A stretch of DNA of 43,962 bases from Selenomonadaceae bacterium (GCA_017455645.1 JAFSZS010000019.1:1-43962); one strand, 5' to 3'; counted from the stretch's first letter, positions 16,051 to 23,948 are shown. The notes: generated from the letters alone by a model not told the origin. Numbers and translations are program-made.

Positions 16051-16988
16051 CAAAGTACGTAGCAAAAAGAATTTTAATGGCGGCGTTAACGCTGTTTGCA
16101 ATAACTTTTGTACTGTTTGTTTTAATTCGGATAATGCCCGGTAATCCTTTTCCCGTCGAAAGAATGAGCGCGGAAATGATTTTACAAAAACGCCTTGAAC
16201 TTGGACTGGATAAACCAATTTTGGTACAGTTTGCAGATTATTTGAAAATGTTGGCAAGCGGCAGTTTCGGCAATGGAACTTCACTTTACAACGGCGCGCC
16301 GATTAAGCCGATTATGTTAAAATGTTTGGAGAACTCCTTCAAAATTGGCGTAATTTCGATTTTGTTCGGTACGGTTGTCGGGCTTTTTATTGGAATTGTT
16401 GCCGCAATGCACCGCGGGAAATTTTTGGACGGTTTTTGTACGGTTGTTTCAATTTTGGGCGTTTGTATTCCCTCGTACGTTTTTATGATTTTTCTGCAGT
16501 ACTTTTTTTCGTACAAGATACCGTTTTTCCCGTACTTTTTCGACGCGTCCAATTTTCTTTCTTCGGCGGTTATGCCCGCGCTGTCGCTAAGTCTTTTTGC
16601 AATTTCAACCGTTTCAAGATTTACCAGAAATGAAATGGTCGAAGTTATGAACAGCGATTACGTGAAACTTGCAGAGGCGAAAGGCTTGTACGGTTGGCAA
16701 CTTATGCGCCGCCACGTTTTGAGAAATGCTTTAATTCCTATCGTTACGGTAATTGCGCCGCTCGTTGTAGATTTATTAACGGGCGCAATGGTTATTGAAA
16801 AAATTTACGGGATTAACGGCGTCGGTAAATTGATGGTTGACGCAATAGCCGGGCAGGGCGTCGATTACAATTATGTTTTGGCGTTGGGAATTGTTTTTTC
16901 TGCGCTTTATATTGCGATTATGTTGCTGCTTGATATTTTGTACGGAATAATTGACCCGCGTATCAGATTAGCGGCGAAGGAAGGTTGA
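16047..16988 (+). CDS. oppB: Oligopeptide ABC transporter permease OppB
   Basis: 313 residues with six predicted membrane helices and the BPD_transp_1 EAA-type loop (EAKGLYGWQLMRRHVLRNALIPI near residue 210). The N-terminal MTKYVAKRILMAALTLFAITFVLFVLIRIMPGNPF is typical of OppB/DppB. It forms the membrane channel with OppC. Start overlaps the oppA stop by four bases; translational coupling is likely. Confidence 0.95.
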   Translation: MTKYVAKRILMAALTLFAITFVLFVLIRIMPGNPFPVERMSAEMILQKRLELGLDKPILVQFADYLKMLASGSFGNGTSLYNGAPIKPIMLKCLENSFKIGVISILFGTVVGLFIGIVAAMHRGKFLDGFCTVVSILGVCIPSYVFMIFLQYFFSYKIPFFPYFFDASNFLSSAVMPALSLSLFAISTVSRFTRNEMVEVMNSDYVKLAEAKGLYGWQLMRRHVLRNALIPIVTVIAPLVVDLLTGAMVIEKIYGINGVGKLMVDAIAGQGVDYNYVLALGIVFSALYIAIMLLLDILYGIIDPRIRLAAKEG

Positions 16989-16990
16989 CA

Positions 16991-17980
16991 ATGGAAAAAA
17001 ATTACACGCCGCAAAAGGAAGATTTTCAATTTATCACGGAGCGAAATTTGGAAATTGATTCAACTTTTACTTCGCAGGGATATTGGCGCGGCGTTTTCGT
17101 TCACTTCACAAAAAATAAATTTGCAATGACGGGCGTTTTTCTTGTCAGCTTGATAATAATTTTTGCGGTATTTGCGCCGCTTTTAAGTTCCTACGCTTAC
17201 GACGAAATTATTTCTGTTACTGATGACGCCGGCAAAGAAATTGTTGCAAAAAGTTTGCCGCCTCAATTTTCAAACGCCGTCGCGCAGGATTATTTTTCTG
17301 CCAAAACTTTTATTTTTGGTACTGATGACATGGGGCGGGATTTATGGACGCGCACTTGGCAAGGGGCGCGCGTTTCTTTAATCATTGCGTTTGTGGCGAT
17401 TTTTATTGATATGCTGATTGGCACGACTTACGGCTTAATTTCGGGATTTTTTGGCGGCACTGTCGATAACGTACTTCAAAGATTCATTGAAATTATCGGC
17501 AGTATTCCGACGCTCGTTATAATTTCGATTCTTGCAATTTTTATGCCAAAAGGTATTGGGCTTGTCATTGCGTCATTGCTGATAACTGAATGGATTGGAA
17601 TGAGCAAAATTGCTCGCGCAGAATGTTTAAAGCTGAAAGAAAGAGAATATGTTTTGGCGAGCCGAACTTTAGGCGCGGGCAGTTTTCACATTATCTTTAC
17701 ACAAATTTTGCCAAATACGATTGGTCCAATTATTACGCAGGTAATGTTTTCAATTCCGGTTGCGATTTTCACGGAGGCTTTTTTAAGTTTTGTCGGCGTT
17801 GGAATTGTTTTGCCGCAATGTTCGATTGGCTCCTTGATTGAGGCGGGCTTTAACAACATTACAATTTTGCCCTATCAGATTTTGCCGCCAATTTCGGTAC
17901 TTGCAATTTTAATGTTGGGATTTAATTTGATTGGTGACGGTTTCAGGGAGGCGTTAGCTCCAAAACTTGAAAATTTGTAA
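16991..17980 (+). CDS. oppC: Oligopeptide ABC transporter permease OppC
   Basis: 329 residues from ATG 16991, chosen because AAGGAAGG lies six bases upstream; an in-frame TTG at 16985 would overlap the oppB stop. It has the extra N-terminal cytoplasmic segment of OppC, membrane helices from about residue 45, GTDDMGRDLWTRTWQGARVSL near 112, and an EAA loop (ASRTLGAGSFHIIFTQILPN near 230). It ends in GFREALAPKLENL, the normal OppC C-terminus, so the 328-base gap after it is not part of this gene. Confidence 0.94.
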   Translation: MEKNYTPQKEDFQFITERNLEIDSTFTSQGYWRGVFVHFTKNKFAMTGVFLVSLIIIFAVFAPLLSSYAYDEIISVTDDAGKEIVAKSLPPQFSNAVAQDYFSAKTFIFGTDDMGRDLWTRTWQGARVSLIIAFVAIFIDMLIGTTYGLISGFFGGTVDNVLQRFIEIIGSIPTLVIISILAIFMPKGIGLVIASLLITEWIGMSKIARAECLKLKEREYVLASRTLGAGSFHIIFTQILPNTIGPIITQVMFSIPVAIFTEAFLSFVGVGIVLPQCSIGSLIEAGFNNITILPYQILPPISVLAILMLGFNLIGDGFREALAPKLENL

Positions 17981-18000
17981 CACTGAAAAAATTATGCCCG

Positions 18001-18121
18001 TGAAACGCTCTGAAATGCCCGCTACGGGCTTTATCTTGGGGTGTTGGTACATTTACCCTTAAAAAATTTAAAACGCGTCTGCGTGGCTCTCAACGCAAAT
18101 TTCACAATTTCAAAATAAAAA
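18001..18121. repeat. Direct repeat C, copy 1 (oppC-oppD spacer)
   Basis: About 120 bases repeated at 18178-18298 with roughly ten differences. It includes GCCCG-CTA-CGGGC (18017-18029), a perfect five-base hairpin followed by TTTATCTT, which may be a weak terminator. An ATG at 17994 opens a frame reading KRSEMPATGFIL that ends after about 23 codons; copy 2 keeps a longer version of the same frame, and I do not recognise the peptide. The 56 bases between the copies include one CTGCGCGA word at 18134. Confidence 0.9.
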
Positions 18122-18177
18122 AAATTTATAAATCTGCGCGAAGAAATTTTTTTATCTGAAGTTTAAAATCTTGCCGC

Positions 18178-18298
18178 TGAAACGCTCTGAAATGCCCGCT
18201 ACAGGCTTTATCTTGTGGCGTTGGTACATTTACCTTAAAAAATTTAAAACGCGTCTGCGTGGCTCTCAGCGCAAATTTCTCAATTTCAAAATAAAAAA
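18178..18298. repeat. Direct repeat C, copy 2 (oppC-oppD spacer)
   Basis: Second copy. Here the hairpin is broken (GCCCGCTACAGGC) and the reading frame stays open into oppD, giving an apparent 46-residue N-terminal extension that I reject as part of OppD because family members begin at the ATG at 18309. Differences between copies are scattered substitutions and small indels, meaning the copies diverged long ago or came from different strains. Confidence 0.88.
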
Positions 18299-18308
18299 GT
18301 TGGTTGCT

Positions 18309-19364
18309 ATGGAAAATATTTTATCTGTAAAAAATTTGGATATTTCTTTTCGCACGAATGCCGGAAATATTCACGCAATACGCGGCGTCAATTTCGATTT
18401 GCCGCGCGGTAAAACTATCGCACTTGTCGGAGAAAGCGGCTCCGGTAAATCTGTCACAATGAAAGCCGTTGCAGGCTTGCTTGACCAAAACAGCACGATT
18501 AACAGCGGCAATATTTTTTACAATTTCGCGCAGGACAAAACGCTGGACTTGTTGACACTTTCAAAAAAAGATTTACGCCAAAAAATTAACGGGCAACAAA
18601 TTGCAATGGTTTTTCAAGATCCAATGACAAGTTTAAATCCTACAATGCAAATCGGCGAGCAAATTATGGAGGCAATGCTCCTTCACAAAAAAATTTCAGA
18701 AAATGACGCCCGCCAAAAAGCACTTGAACTTTTGAAAACTGTTGGAATTATCGACGCCGAAAAACGTATGAAAAATTATCCGCACCAACTTTCGGGCGGA
18801 ATGCGTCAACGTGTTGTAATTGCTATCGCCCTTTCTTGCGAGCCGAAAATTTTAATTTGCGACGAACCGACAACCGCGCTTGATGTTACGATTCAAGCCA
18901 AAATTTTAAATTTAATCAAGGATATTCAAGCGAAAATGGGCTTGTCTGTCATTTACATTACGCACGATTTGGGCGTTGTTGCCAATGTTGCAGATTTTGT
19001 TTATGTAATGTACGCGGGGAAAATTATTGAGTTTGGAACTGTCAACGAAATTTTTTATGACCCGCGCCACCCTTACACTTGGGGATTACTTTCAGCAATG
19101 CCGGATTTGGAAACTTCAGATGACAGGCTTTATTCAATCCCCGGCAGTCCGCCAAATTTATTGCACGAACCAACGGGCGACGCCTTCACTGCAAGGAATA
19201 TTTTTGCGCTGAAAATTGACGAAAAAGCCGCGCCGCCTATGTTCAAAATTTCTGAAACTCATTACGCGGCAACTTGGCTACTTCACCCTGACGCGCCAAA
19301 AGTTCAAATGCCGCCGGAATTGCAAACGCGCCTTGAACGCTCCAGAAAGGCGGCGGGTTTATGA
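18309..19364 (+). CDS. oppD: Oligopeptide ABC transporter ATP-binding protein OppD
   Basis: 351 residues from ATG 18309. Walker A GESGSGKS near residue 39, Q-loop VFQDPMTSLNPT near 101, ABC signature LSGGMRQR near 160, Walker B LICDEPTTALD near 180, H-loop THDLG near 220, and the C-terminal oligopeptide-transporter extension. No convincing Shine-Dalgarno site precedes the start, which lies just after repeat C; initiation may be weak or coupled to the open frame in repeat C copy 2. The last 50 codons are present again directly downstream (19408-19564). Confidence 0.92.
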   Translation: MENILSVKNLDISFRTNAGNIHAIRGVNFDLPRGKTIALVGESGSGKSVTMKAVAGLLDQNSTINSGNIFYNFAQDKTLDLLTLSKKDLRQKINGQQIAMVFQDPMTSLNPTMQIGEQIMEAMLLHKKISENDARQKALELLKTVGIIDAEKRMKNYPHQLSGGMRQRVVIAIALSCEPKILICDEPTTALDVTIQAKILNLIKDIQAKMGLSVIYITHDLGVVANVADFVYVMYAGKIIEFGTVNEIFYDPRHPYTWGLLSAMPDLETSDDRLYSIPGSPPNLLHEPTGDAFTARNIFALKIDEKAAPPMFKISETHYAATWLLHPDAPKVQMPPELQTRLERSRKAAGL

Positions 19365-19564
19365 TTCAACTTGTTTTTAAAGTTTCTAACAGTTTTAAAA
19401 ATTTTGTACTGAAAATTGACGAAAAAGCCGCGCTACCTATGTTCAAAATTTCTGAAACTCATTACGCGGCAACTTGGCTTTTACACCCCGACGCGCCAAA
19501 AGTTCAAATACCACCCGAATTACAAACGCACCTTGAACGCTCCAGAAAGGCGGCGGGACTATGA
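19361..19564 (+). pseudogene. Duplicated OppD C-terminal segment kept as an open mini-ORF
   Basis: A 67-codon frame whose last 50 residues repeat the C-terminus of OppD (KIDEKAA..., HYAATWLLHPDAPKVQ..., ERSRKAAGL). The first 17 residues (MIQLVFKVSNSFKNFVL) are unrelated. Its ATG overlaps the oppD stop (ATGA) and its own stop overlaps the oppF ATG, so the translational-coupling chain from oppD to oppF is preserved. Comparing the two copies by eye, about eight codons differ silently and three change the residue (P to L, M to I, R to H). It cannot be an ATPase by itself. Confidence 0.85.
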
Positions 19565-20445
19565 AACCTTTGCTTGAAGTTAAAAATCTTTTCCAACATT
19601 TCAAAATTTCGCGCAGATTTACCGTTAAAGCTGTCAACGGCGTTTCATTTGAAATTTATCCAGGCGAAACTTACGGGCTCGTTGGCGAAAGTGGCAGCGG
19701 CAAAACTACAATCGGGCGCAGTATCATTCGCTTGTACGATCCGACGGGCGGCGAAATTTTTTTCAACGGCTCCAAAATTTCCGGCAAACTTGACGCCGCT
19801 ACAAATAAAATGCTAAGAAAAAATATGCAGATGATTTTTCAAGACCCTATGTCCAGTTTAAATCCGCGCAAAAAAATTTCTGACATTATCGGCGAAGGGC
19901 TCGATATTCAAGGGCTTTATTCAGATTTAAAACAGCGCAATGAAATTATTTCTGAAATTCTAAAAAAAGTAGGATTATCGCCTGCGCACGCCGAACGCTA
20001 CCCTCAACAATTTTCAGGCGGACAAAGACAGCGCGTAGGAATTGCCCGCGCCTTGGTTATGAATCCAAAATTGATTATCGCTGATGAATGCATTTCCGCG
20101 CTTGATGTTTCTGTACAGGCGCAAGTTGTCAATCTGATGAAAGATATTCAAGCTGAAACTAAATGCGCCTACCTTTTCATTGCGCACGATTTAAGCATGG
20201 TAAAATATATTTCTGACAGAATCGGCGTCCTTCACAAAGGCTACCTTGTTGAAACCGGTACAACCGAAGAAATTTTTTCAAATCCCGTGCACCCGTATAC
20301 AAAAAGCTTGTTGTCTGCCGTCCCGCTTACAAATCCTGTCATTGAGAAAAAGCGAAAACTTGTTTCTTTCGACGCCTCAAATTTCAACTATGAAAATCAA
20401 AAATTGCGGCAGATTAGCGGCTCTCATTTTGTTATTGGCGATTAA
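19561..20445 (+). CDS. oppF: Oligopeptide ABC transporter ATP-binding protein OppF
   Basis: 294 residues. Walker A GESGSGKT near residue 38, Q-loop IFQDPMSSLNPR near 92, signature FSGGQRQRVG near 153, Walker B LIIADECISALD near 172 (Cys in place of the usual Pro after DE), H-loop AHDLS. C-terminal SNPVHPYTKSLLSAVP is the usual OppF ending, followed by a short tail. ATG overlaps the stop of the duplicated OppD segment. Its 3' end is present twice more downstream in shortened form. Confidence 0.95.
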   Translation: MKPLLEVKNLFQHFKISRRFTVKAVNGVSFEIYPGETYGLVGESGSGKTTIGRSIIRLYDPTGGEIFFNGSKISGKLDAATNKMLRKNMQMIFQDPMSSLNPRKKISDIIGEGLDIQGLYSDLKQRNEIISEILKKVGLSPAHAERYPQQFSGGQRQRVGIARALVMNPKLIIADECISALDVSVQAQVVNLMKDIQAETKCAYLFIAHDLSMVKYISDRIGVLHKGYLVETGTTEEIFSNPVHPYTKSLLSAVPLTNPVIEKKRKLVSFDASNFNYENQKLRQISGSHFVIGD

Positions 20446-20764
20446 AAATTTTCGATACAAATTTAAAATTGGTACAATCGAAGAAATTTTTTCAAATCCC
20501 GTTGAGAAAGAGTGAAAACTTGTTTCTTTCGACGCTTCAAATTTCAACTACGAAAATCAAAAATTGCGGCAGGTTAGCGGCTCTCATTTTGTTATTGGCG
20601 ATTAAAAATTTTCGATACAAATTTAAAATTGGTACAATCGAAGAAATTTTTTCAAATCCCGTTGAGAAAAAGCGGCAACTTGTTTCTTTCGACGCTTCAA
20701 ATTTCAACTACGAAAATCAAAAATTGCGGCAGGTTAGCGGCTCTCATTTTGTTATTGGCGATTA
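20257..20764. repeat. Direct repeat D: three copies of the oppF 3' end
   Basis: Copy 1 is the genuine oppF end (20257-20470, 214 bases with its tail). Copy 2 (20471-20630) and copy 3 (20631-20764, truncated at the right) are 160-base units. They differ from copy 1 by an exact 54-base (18-codon) deletion between AAATCCCGT and TTGAGAAA, and share three derived substitutions. Copy 2 has a stop where copy 3 has an intact frame. The order suggests that the deletion arose first and the shortened unit was then duplicated in tandem. No other gene fits in 20446-20810. Confidence 0.93.
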
Positions 20765-20810
20765 AAATTTTTTCGATATTATTATAAATATTTGAAAGAA
20801 GGGTTGCGCT

Positions 20811-21584
20811 ATGTTTAGATTTTTAGCAGTTTTGGCAACAGTTTTAATTTTTGCCGCCGCGGTAAATTTTGCCCCCGTTCAATCTAAATCCGTACCTGTC
20901 AAAGAAAATATTTCAACCGTCCAACAAAATATTTTGCCCGCGCACGTTCATACTTCAGATTGTGAAAAAACTGACGCCGAGCCCGTACAAATAATTTGCA
21001 TTCTGGACCGCTCCGGTTCAATGCGCAGTCTTGCTGAAGATACAATCGGCGGCTACAATTCTTTCTTGGAAAAACAAAAACAGCTTGAAGGCACTGCTGA
21101 AGTTACAACCGTACTTTTTGATGACCAGTACGAAAAAATTTCTGAAGGCGTCGATATTCAGCAAGTTTCAGAATTAACTTCCGCCGAATATTACGCCCGC
21201 GGCACAACTGCTTTGCTTGACGCCGTCGGCAAAACTGTAATGGATACTGCAGGAAAAATGGAAAAAGATAAAATTTGCCCGTCAAAAAGGCGCGTGCTTT
21301 TCTTGATTATGACTGACGGCTTGGAAAATGCAAGCGTCGAATATGACAAATCCGCCGTTAAATCTATGATTGAACAAACTACCGAAAATTACAACTGGAA
21401 TTACATTTTCATGGGCGCAAATATTGATTCTGTTTCTGAAGCCGAAAAGCTCGGTATTAATTCAAAATTCGCCGCGGATTATTCGCACAATCGCGAAGGC
21501 GTCGAAAAATCTTTTGAGCAAATGGACGCCGCCGCCTCTGAACTTCGTGAAAGTGGAGCTGTTTCTGAAGATTGGAAAGATTAA
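20811..21584 (+). CDS. Exported von Willebrand factor A domain protein
   Basis: 257 residues. An N-terminal signal peptide or anchor (MFRFLAVLATVLIFAAAVNFA) is followed by a short linker containing HVHTSDCEKTD, then a VWA domain starting at about residue 62. The MIDAS metal site is visible: DRSGSM near 68, the Thr in ARGTTALLDA near 130, and the Asp in MTDGLENAS near 167. VWA domains bind protein partners through a divalent metal. This family with DTIGGYNSFLEKQK is usually cytoplasmic, so export is unusual. ATG follows AGAAGGG. It is flanked by repeat D upstream and repeat E downstream. The function is unknown. Confidence 0.85.
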   Translation: MFRFLAVLATVLIFAAAVNFAPVQSKSVPVKENISTVQQNILPAHVHTSDCEKTDAEPVQIICILDRSGSMRSLAEDTIGGYNSFLEKQKQLEGTAEVTTVLFDDQYEKISEGVDIQQVSELTSAEYYARGTTALLDAVGKTVMDTAGKMEKDKICPSKRRVLFLIMTDGLENASVEYDKSAVKSMIEQTTENYNWNYIFMGANIDSVSEAEKLGINSKFAADYSHNREGVEKSFEQMDAAASELRESGAVSEDWKD

Positions 21585-21594
21585 TTTTTTACAG

Positions 21595-21668
21595 TAAAAT
21601 TTCTTCGCGCAGGTTTTAACGTCGCGCGTTTTTTTATCTTTTGAAAAGTCATAATGAAGAAAATTTAA
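21595..21668. repeat. Direct repeat E, copy 1
   Basis: About 74 bases repeated at 21693-21767, containing a terminator hairpin, the CTGCGCGA word (complement, at 21605) and a -10-like CATAAT. The 24 bases between the copies are unique. Confidence 0.9.
21606..21635 (+). terminator. Terminator of the VWA gene (repeat E copy 1)
   Basis: CGCGC/GCGCG stem with a 13-base loop, followed by seven T. The left arm is part of the CTGCGCGA word in reverse complement. Confidence 0.7.
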
Positions 21669-21703
21669 AATTGCCACAAGCATTTCAATCAATAAAATTT
21701 CTT

Positions 21704-21735
21704 CGCGCAGGTTTTAACGCCGCGCGTTTTTTTTT
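21704..21735 (+). terminator. Second terminator copy (repeat E copy 2)
   Basis: Same CGCGC/GCGCG hairpin with a nine-base T-run, immediately upstream of the extended -10 promoter. Confidence 0.65.
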
Positions 21736-21746
21736 GTCTTTTGAAA

Positions 21747-21755
21747 TGTTATAAT
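21747..21755 (+). promoter_or_regulatory. Extended -10 promoter of the binding-lipoprotein / cyclase operon
   Basis: TGTTATAAT is a perfect extended -10 element, 28 bases before the ATG at 21784. The -35 region is only a T-run, as is usual for extended -10 promoters. Confidence 0.6.
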
Positions 21756-21783
21756 GAAGAAAAAATTTTAAGAGGTGAAAAAA

Positions 21784-22743
21784 ATGTACCGGCAAATTTT
21801 AAAATTGCTCTCAATCATCACTTTTACCGCGCTGTTGTTAAGCGGTTGCACTTCTTCGCCTGATATTGTGGTAATTGACCATTCGCCGCAAAAAGAAAAA
21901 GCCGCCTATGAAACTGACTACACAATTTATTTAATCACAATGGATTTGGCAGACGATTTTTGGCGGTCAATCGATACGGGCTGTCGGCAAGCGGTTGAAG
22001 AAATTGGTTATATCGATTATCACTGGATAGGACCGGACGTAAACGAAGACGAGCCGCAAAGACAATGTATCGAACAGGCAATTAACGAGGGCGCGGACGC
22101 AATTTTATTGGCGGCAAGTTCGCCTTGGGGCGTCAATGAAAGTTTGGAAAAAGCGCAAAAAGCCGGCGTAAAAATTATTTACGTCGATAACGCCGCGCAA
22201 TTTGAACACGTTGCTTTTTTGGCAACAGACAACGAAAAAGCGGGAATGGTTGCCGGTGAAACTATGCAAAAAGCTTTATCTGACGCGGGAATAACTTCAG
22301 GCACTATCGGAATCAGTGCAAATAAATCTAATGTTACAAGCACTGAACTTAGAATCAAGGGTTTTCGTGAAGCATTTGAAAATACAGAATTTAAACTGGA
22401 CGATACTTTTTTCATGGAAGATAACGATCAATCGCTGAAAGATTTTGCCGCGGAACATTTTGAATATGTTGCATTTTTCGGCTCCAATGAAAGAACCGCC
22501 CGCAATATCGGTGAACAACTTCAATTTTCCGGCTCCAATCAAATTGTTGTTGGTTTTGACACTTCGGACGCAGTTTTAACTCTTTTGTACAACGGCGTTT
22601 TGTATGCAACTTTGCAACAGAATCCGCAACGAATGGGGCACGACGGAATTAAAATAGCTGTCGAAAGTTTGAGGGGCGAATACAACGAAACAAACGTCAG
22701 AATAGATACCGGCGTTACTGTTCTTGATAAAAATTCTATATAG
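21784..22743 (+). CDS. Sugar-type (RbsB/LacI-fold) periplasmic binding lipoprotein paired with a diguanylate cyclase
   Basis: 319 residues from ATG 21784, which lies six bases after AAGAGGTG. A lipoprotein signal ends at Cys22 (LLLSGC). The rest is a Periplasmic_binding_4-type fold: TDYTIYLITMDLADDFWRSIDTGCRQAVEE, then AINEGADAILLAASSPWGVNESLEKAQKAGVKIIYVDN, a hinge, and FFGSNERTARNIGEQL / QIVVGFDTSDAVLTLLYNG. Such proteins normally deliver sugars, or AI-2-like signals, to an ABC importer or chemoreceptor. No ABC sugar importer is nearby; the only operon partner is a GGDEF protein ten bases downstream. I infer a sensory role. Confidence 0.88.
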   Translation: MYRQILKLLSIITFTALLLSGCTSSPDIVVIDHSPQKEKAAYETDYTIYLITMDLADDFWRSIDTGCRQAVEEIGYIDYHWIGPDVNEDEPQRQCIEQAINEGADAILLAASSPWGVNESLEKAQKAGVKIIYVDNAAQFEHVAFLATDNEKAGMVAGETMQKALSDAGITSGTIGISANKSNVTSTELRIKGFREAFENTEFKLDDTFFMEDNDQSLKDFAAEHFEYVAFFGSNERTARNIGEQLQFSGSNQIVVGFDTSDAVLTLLYNGVLYATLQQNPQRMGHDGIKIAVESLRGEYNETNVRIDTGVTVLDKNSI

Positions 22744-22753
22744 GTGAACCGCC

Positions 22754-23914
22754 ATGAAATACAGTACAAAACTTTTAATTGCAAACTGCATACCAATTTT
22801 GGTTTTCGCCGTCATTTCGCTAATCGCCGGCTTTAATCAGTTTCAAACAAGCATTTACAACGAAAAAGAAAATTATTTAAAATCTTCAGCATTGGCGGCT
22901 TTAACTTTGTATTCTACGCACGGTTACGGCGATTTTGGAAGAAAAGCCGACGGCAACGTTTGGCGCGGTATGAATTTTAATATTTCGCAGGAAAAATCTT
23001 TGGTAGACGATTTAAAGGAAAGAATCAATGTTGATACAACTTTCTTTTTCGGCGACGTTGCAGAAATGACTTCAATTAATCAAAATGGAGTGCGCACGGT
23101 TGAAACTGATGCATTGCAACACATAAGAGACTACACTTTAAAGCGCGGCTCCGACCTTTGGTGTCGCAGTATCAAAATTAACGGCAGAACTTGCCAAGCT
23201 TACGTTATACCAATTCACCAAGACAGCGATAATTCCATTGTAGGCGCGCTTATGGTTTCAGTTCCTGCGCTTGCCTTTAACAATACAATTCGCAATTACA
23301 TTTTGACAACCGCCGCAACTGCGCTGCTTGTTTTATTTTGCGCGGGCTTGTTTATTCGTTGGTACGTCAGCAGATTTTCTGAAGAATTTTACGAAGTCTC
23401 GGATAAAAGCAAGCGCGATTTATTAACCGGCTTGTACAACAAACGCTCTTTTGAAGAAGAAGCGGCGTTTGCCATTGCCAATAAAAAGCCGGAAGAAGTT
23501 TCAATTTTGCTGATTTTTGACTTTGACAATTTTAAGTACGTCAATGATACTTTCGGGCACGCAATAGGCGACGAAGTTTTAAAAGCGTTTGCAACAATTT
23601 TGGGGAGAGCTTTTCGCACTCAAGATATTATCGGCAGAATCGGTGGCGATGAATTTATGGTTTTTATGCCGAATATGTCTGAAGAATATATAACGCGCCC
23701 GGATAAGATTTCTGAAGAGATTTTGTATCAATTAAGAGTTTTGACAGTTGGACCCGCGGCGCACTTTTCCTGCAGTATCGGTATTGGAACCGACAGCAGC
23801 GGCTACGATTTTCAAAGTCTTTACAAATTGGCAGATAAAGCACTTTACCAATCCAAGGAGAACGGCAAGGCTTGTTTTGTCAGGTATTCTTCAAAAGATT
23901 ATCCAAAAGAATAA
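22754..23914 (+). CDS. Membrane diguanylate cyclase with periplasmic Cache-like sensor
   Basis: 386 residues. Membrane helices at about 8-28 and 181-203 enclose a periplasmic domain resembling a single Cache fold (GSDLWCRSIKINGRTCQAYVIPI...GALMVSVP). The cytoplasmic GGDEF domain has the intact active motif GGDEF at 297-301 and an inhibitory I-site RTQD (RxxD) at 288-291, so it should make c-di-GMP with product feedback. It follows the binding-lipoprotein gene by ten bases with its own AGGTGA site. A model in which the loaded lipoprotein docks on the periplasmic domain is inference. Confidence 0.93.
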   Translation: MKYSTKLLIANCIPILVFAVISLIAGFNQFQTSIYNEKENYLKSSALAALTLYSTHGYGDFGRKADGNVWRGMNFNISQEKSLVDDLKERINVDTTFFFGDVAEMTSINQNGVRTVETDALQHIRDYTLKRGSDLWCRSIKINGRTCQAYVIPIHQDSDNSIVGALMVSVPALAFNNTIRNYILTTAATALLVLFCAGLFIRWYVSRFSEEFYEVSDKSKRDLLTGLYNKRSFEEEAAFAIANKKPEEVSILLIFDFDNFKYVNDTFGHAIGDEVLKAFATILGRAFRTQDIIGRIGGDEFMVFMPNMSEEYITRPDKISEEILYQLRVLTVGPAAHFSCSIGIGTDSSGYDFQSLYKLADKALYQSKENGKACFVRYSSKDYPKE

Positions 23915-23924
23915 AAAAAAATTT

Positions 23925-23948
23925 GCCGTCAAAAGGGCGGCTTTTTTT
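23925..23948 (+). terminator. Rho-independent terminator after the diguanylate cyclase
   Basis: GCCG/CGGC stem around a TCAAAAGGG loop, followed by seven T, eleven bases after the stop codon. Confidence 0.75.

Larger units (their letters stand above)
21693..21767. repeat. Direct repeat E, copy 2
   Basis: Second copy, with a longer T-run and a TATAAT where copy 1 has CATAAT. It therefore doubles as terminator (21704-21735) and promoter for the lipoprotein gene at 21784. Confidence 0.9.

Noticed and set aside
18171-18308. N-terminal extension of OppD encoded by an in-frame continuation from TTG 18171
   Set aside because: The extension is the body of repeat C copy 2, is interrupted by a stop in copy 1, and OppD proteins normally begin at the position of ATG 18309.
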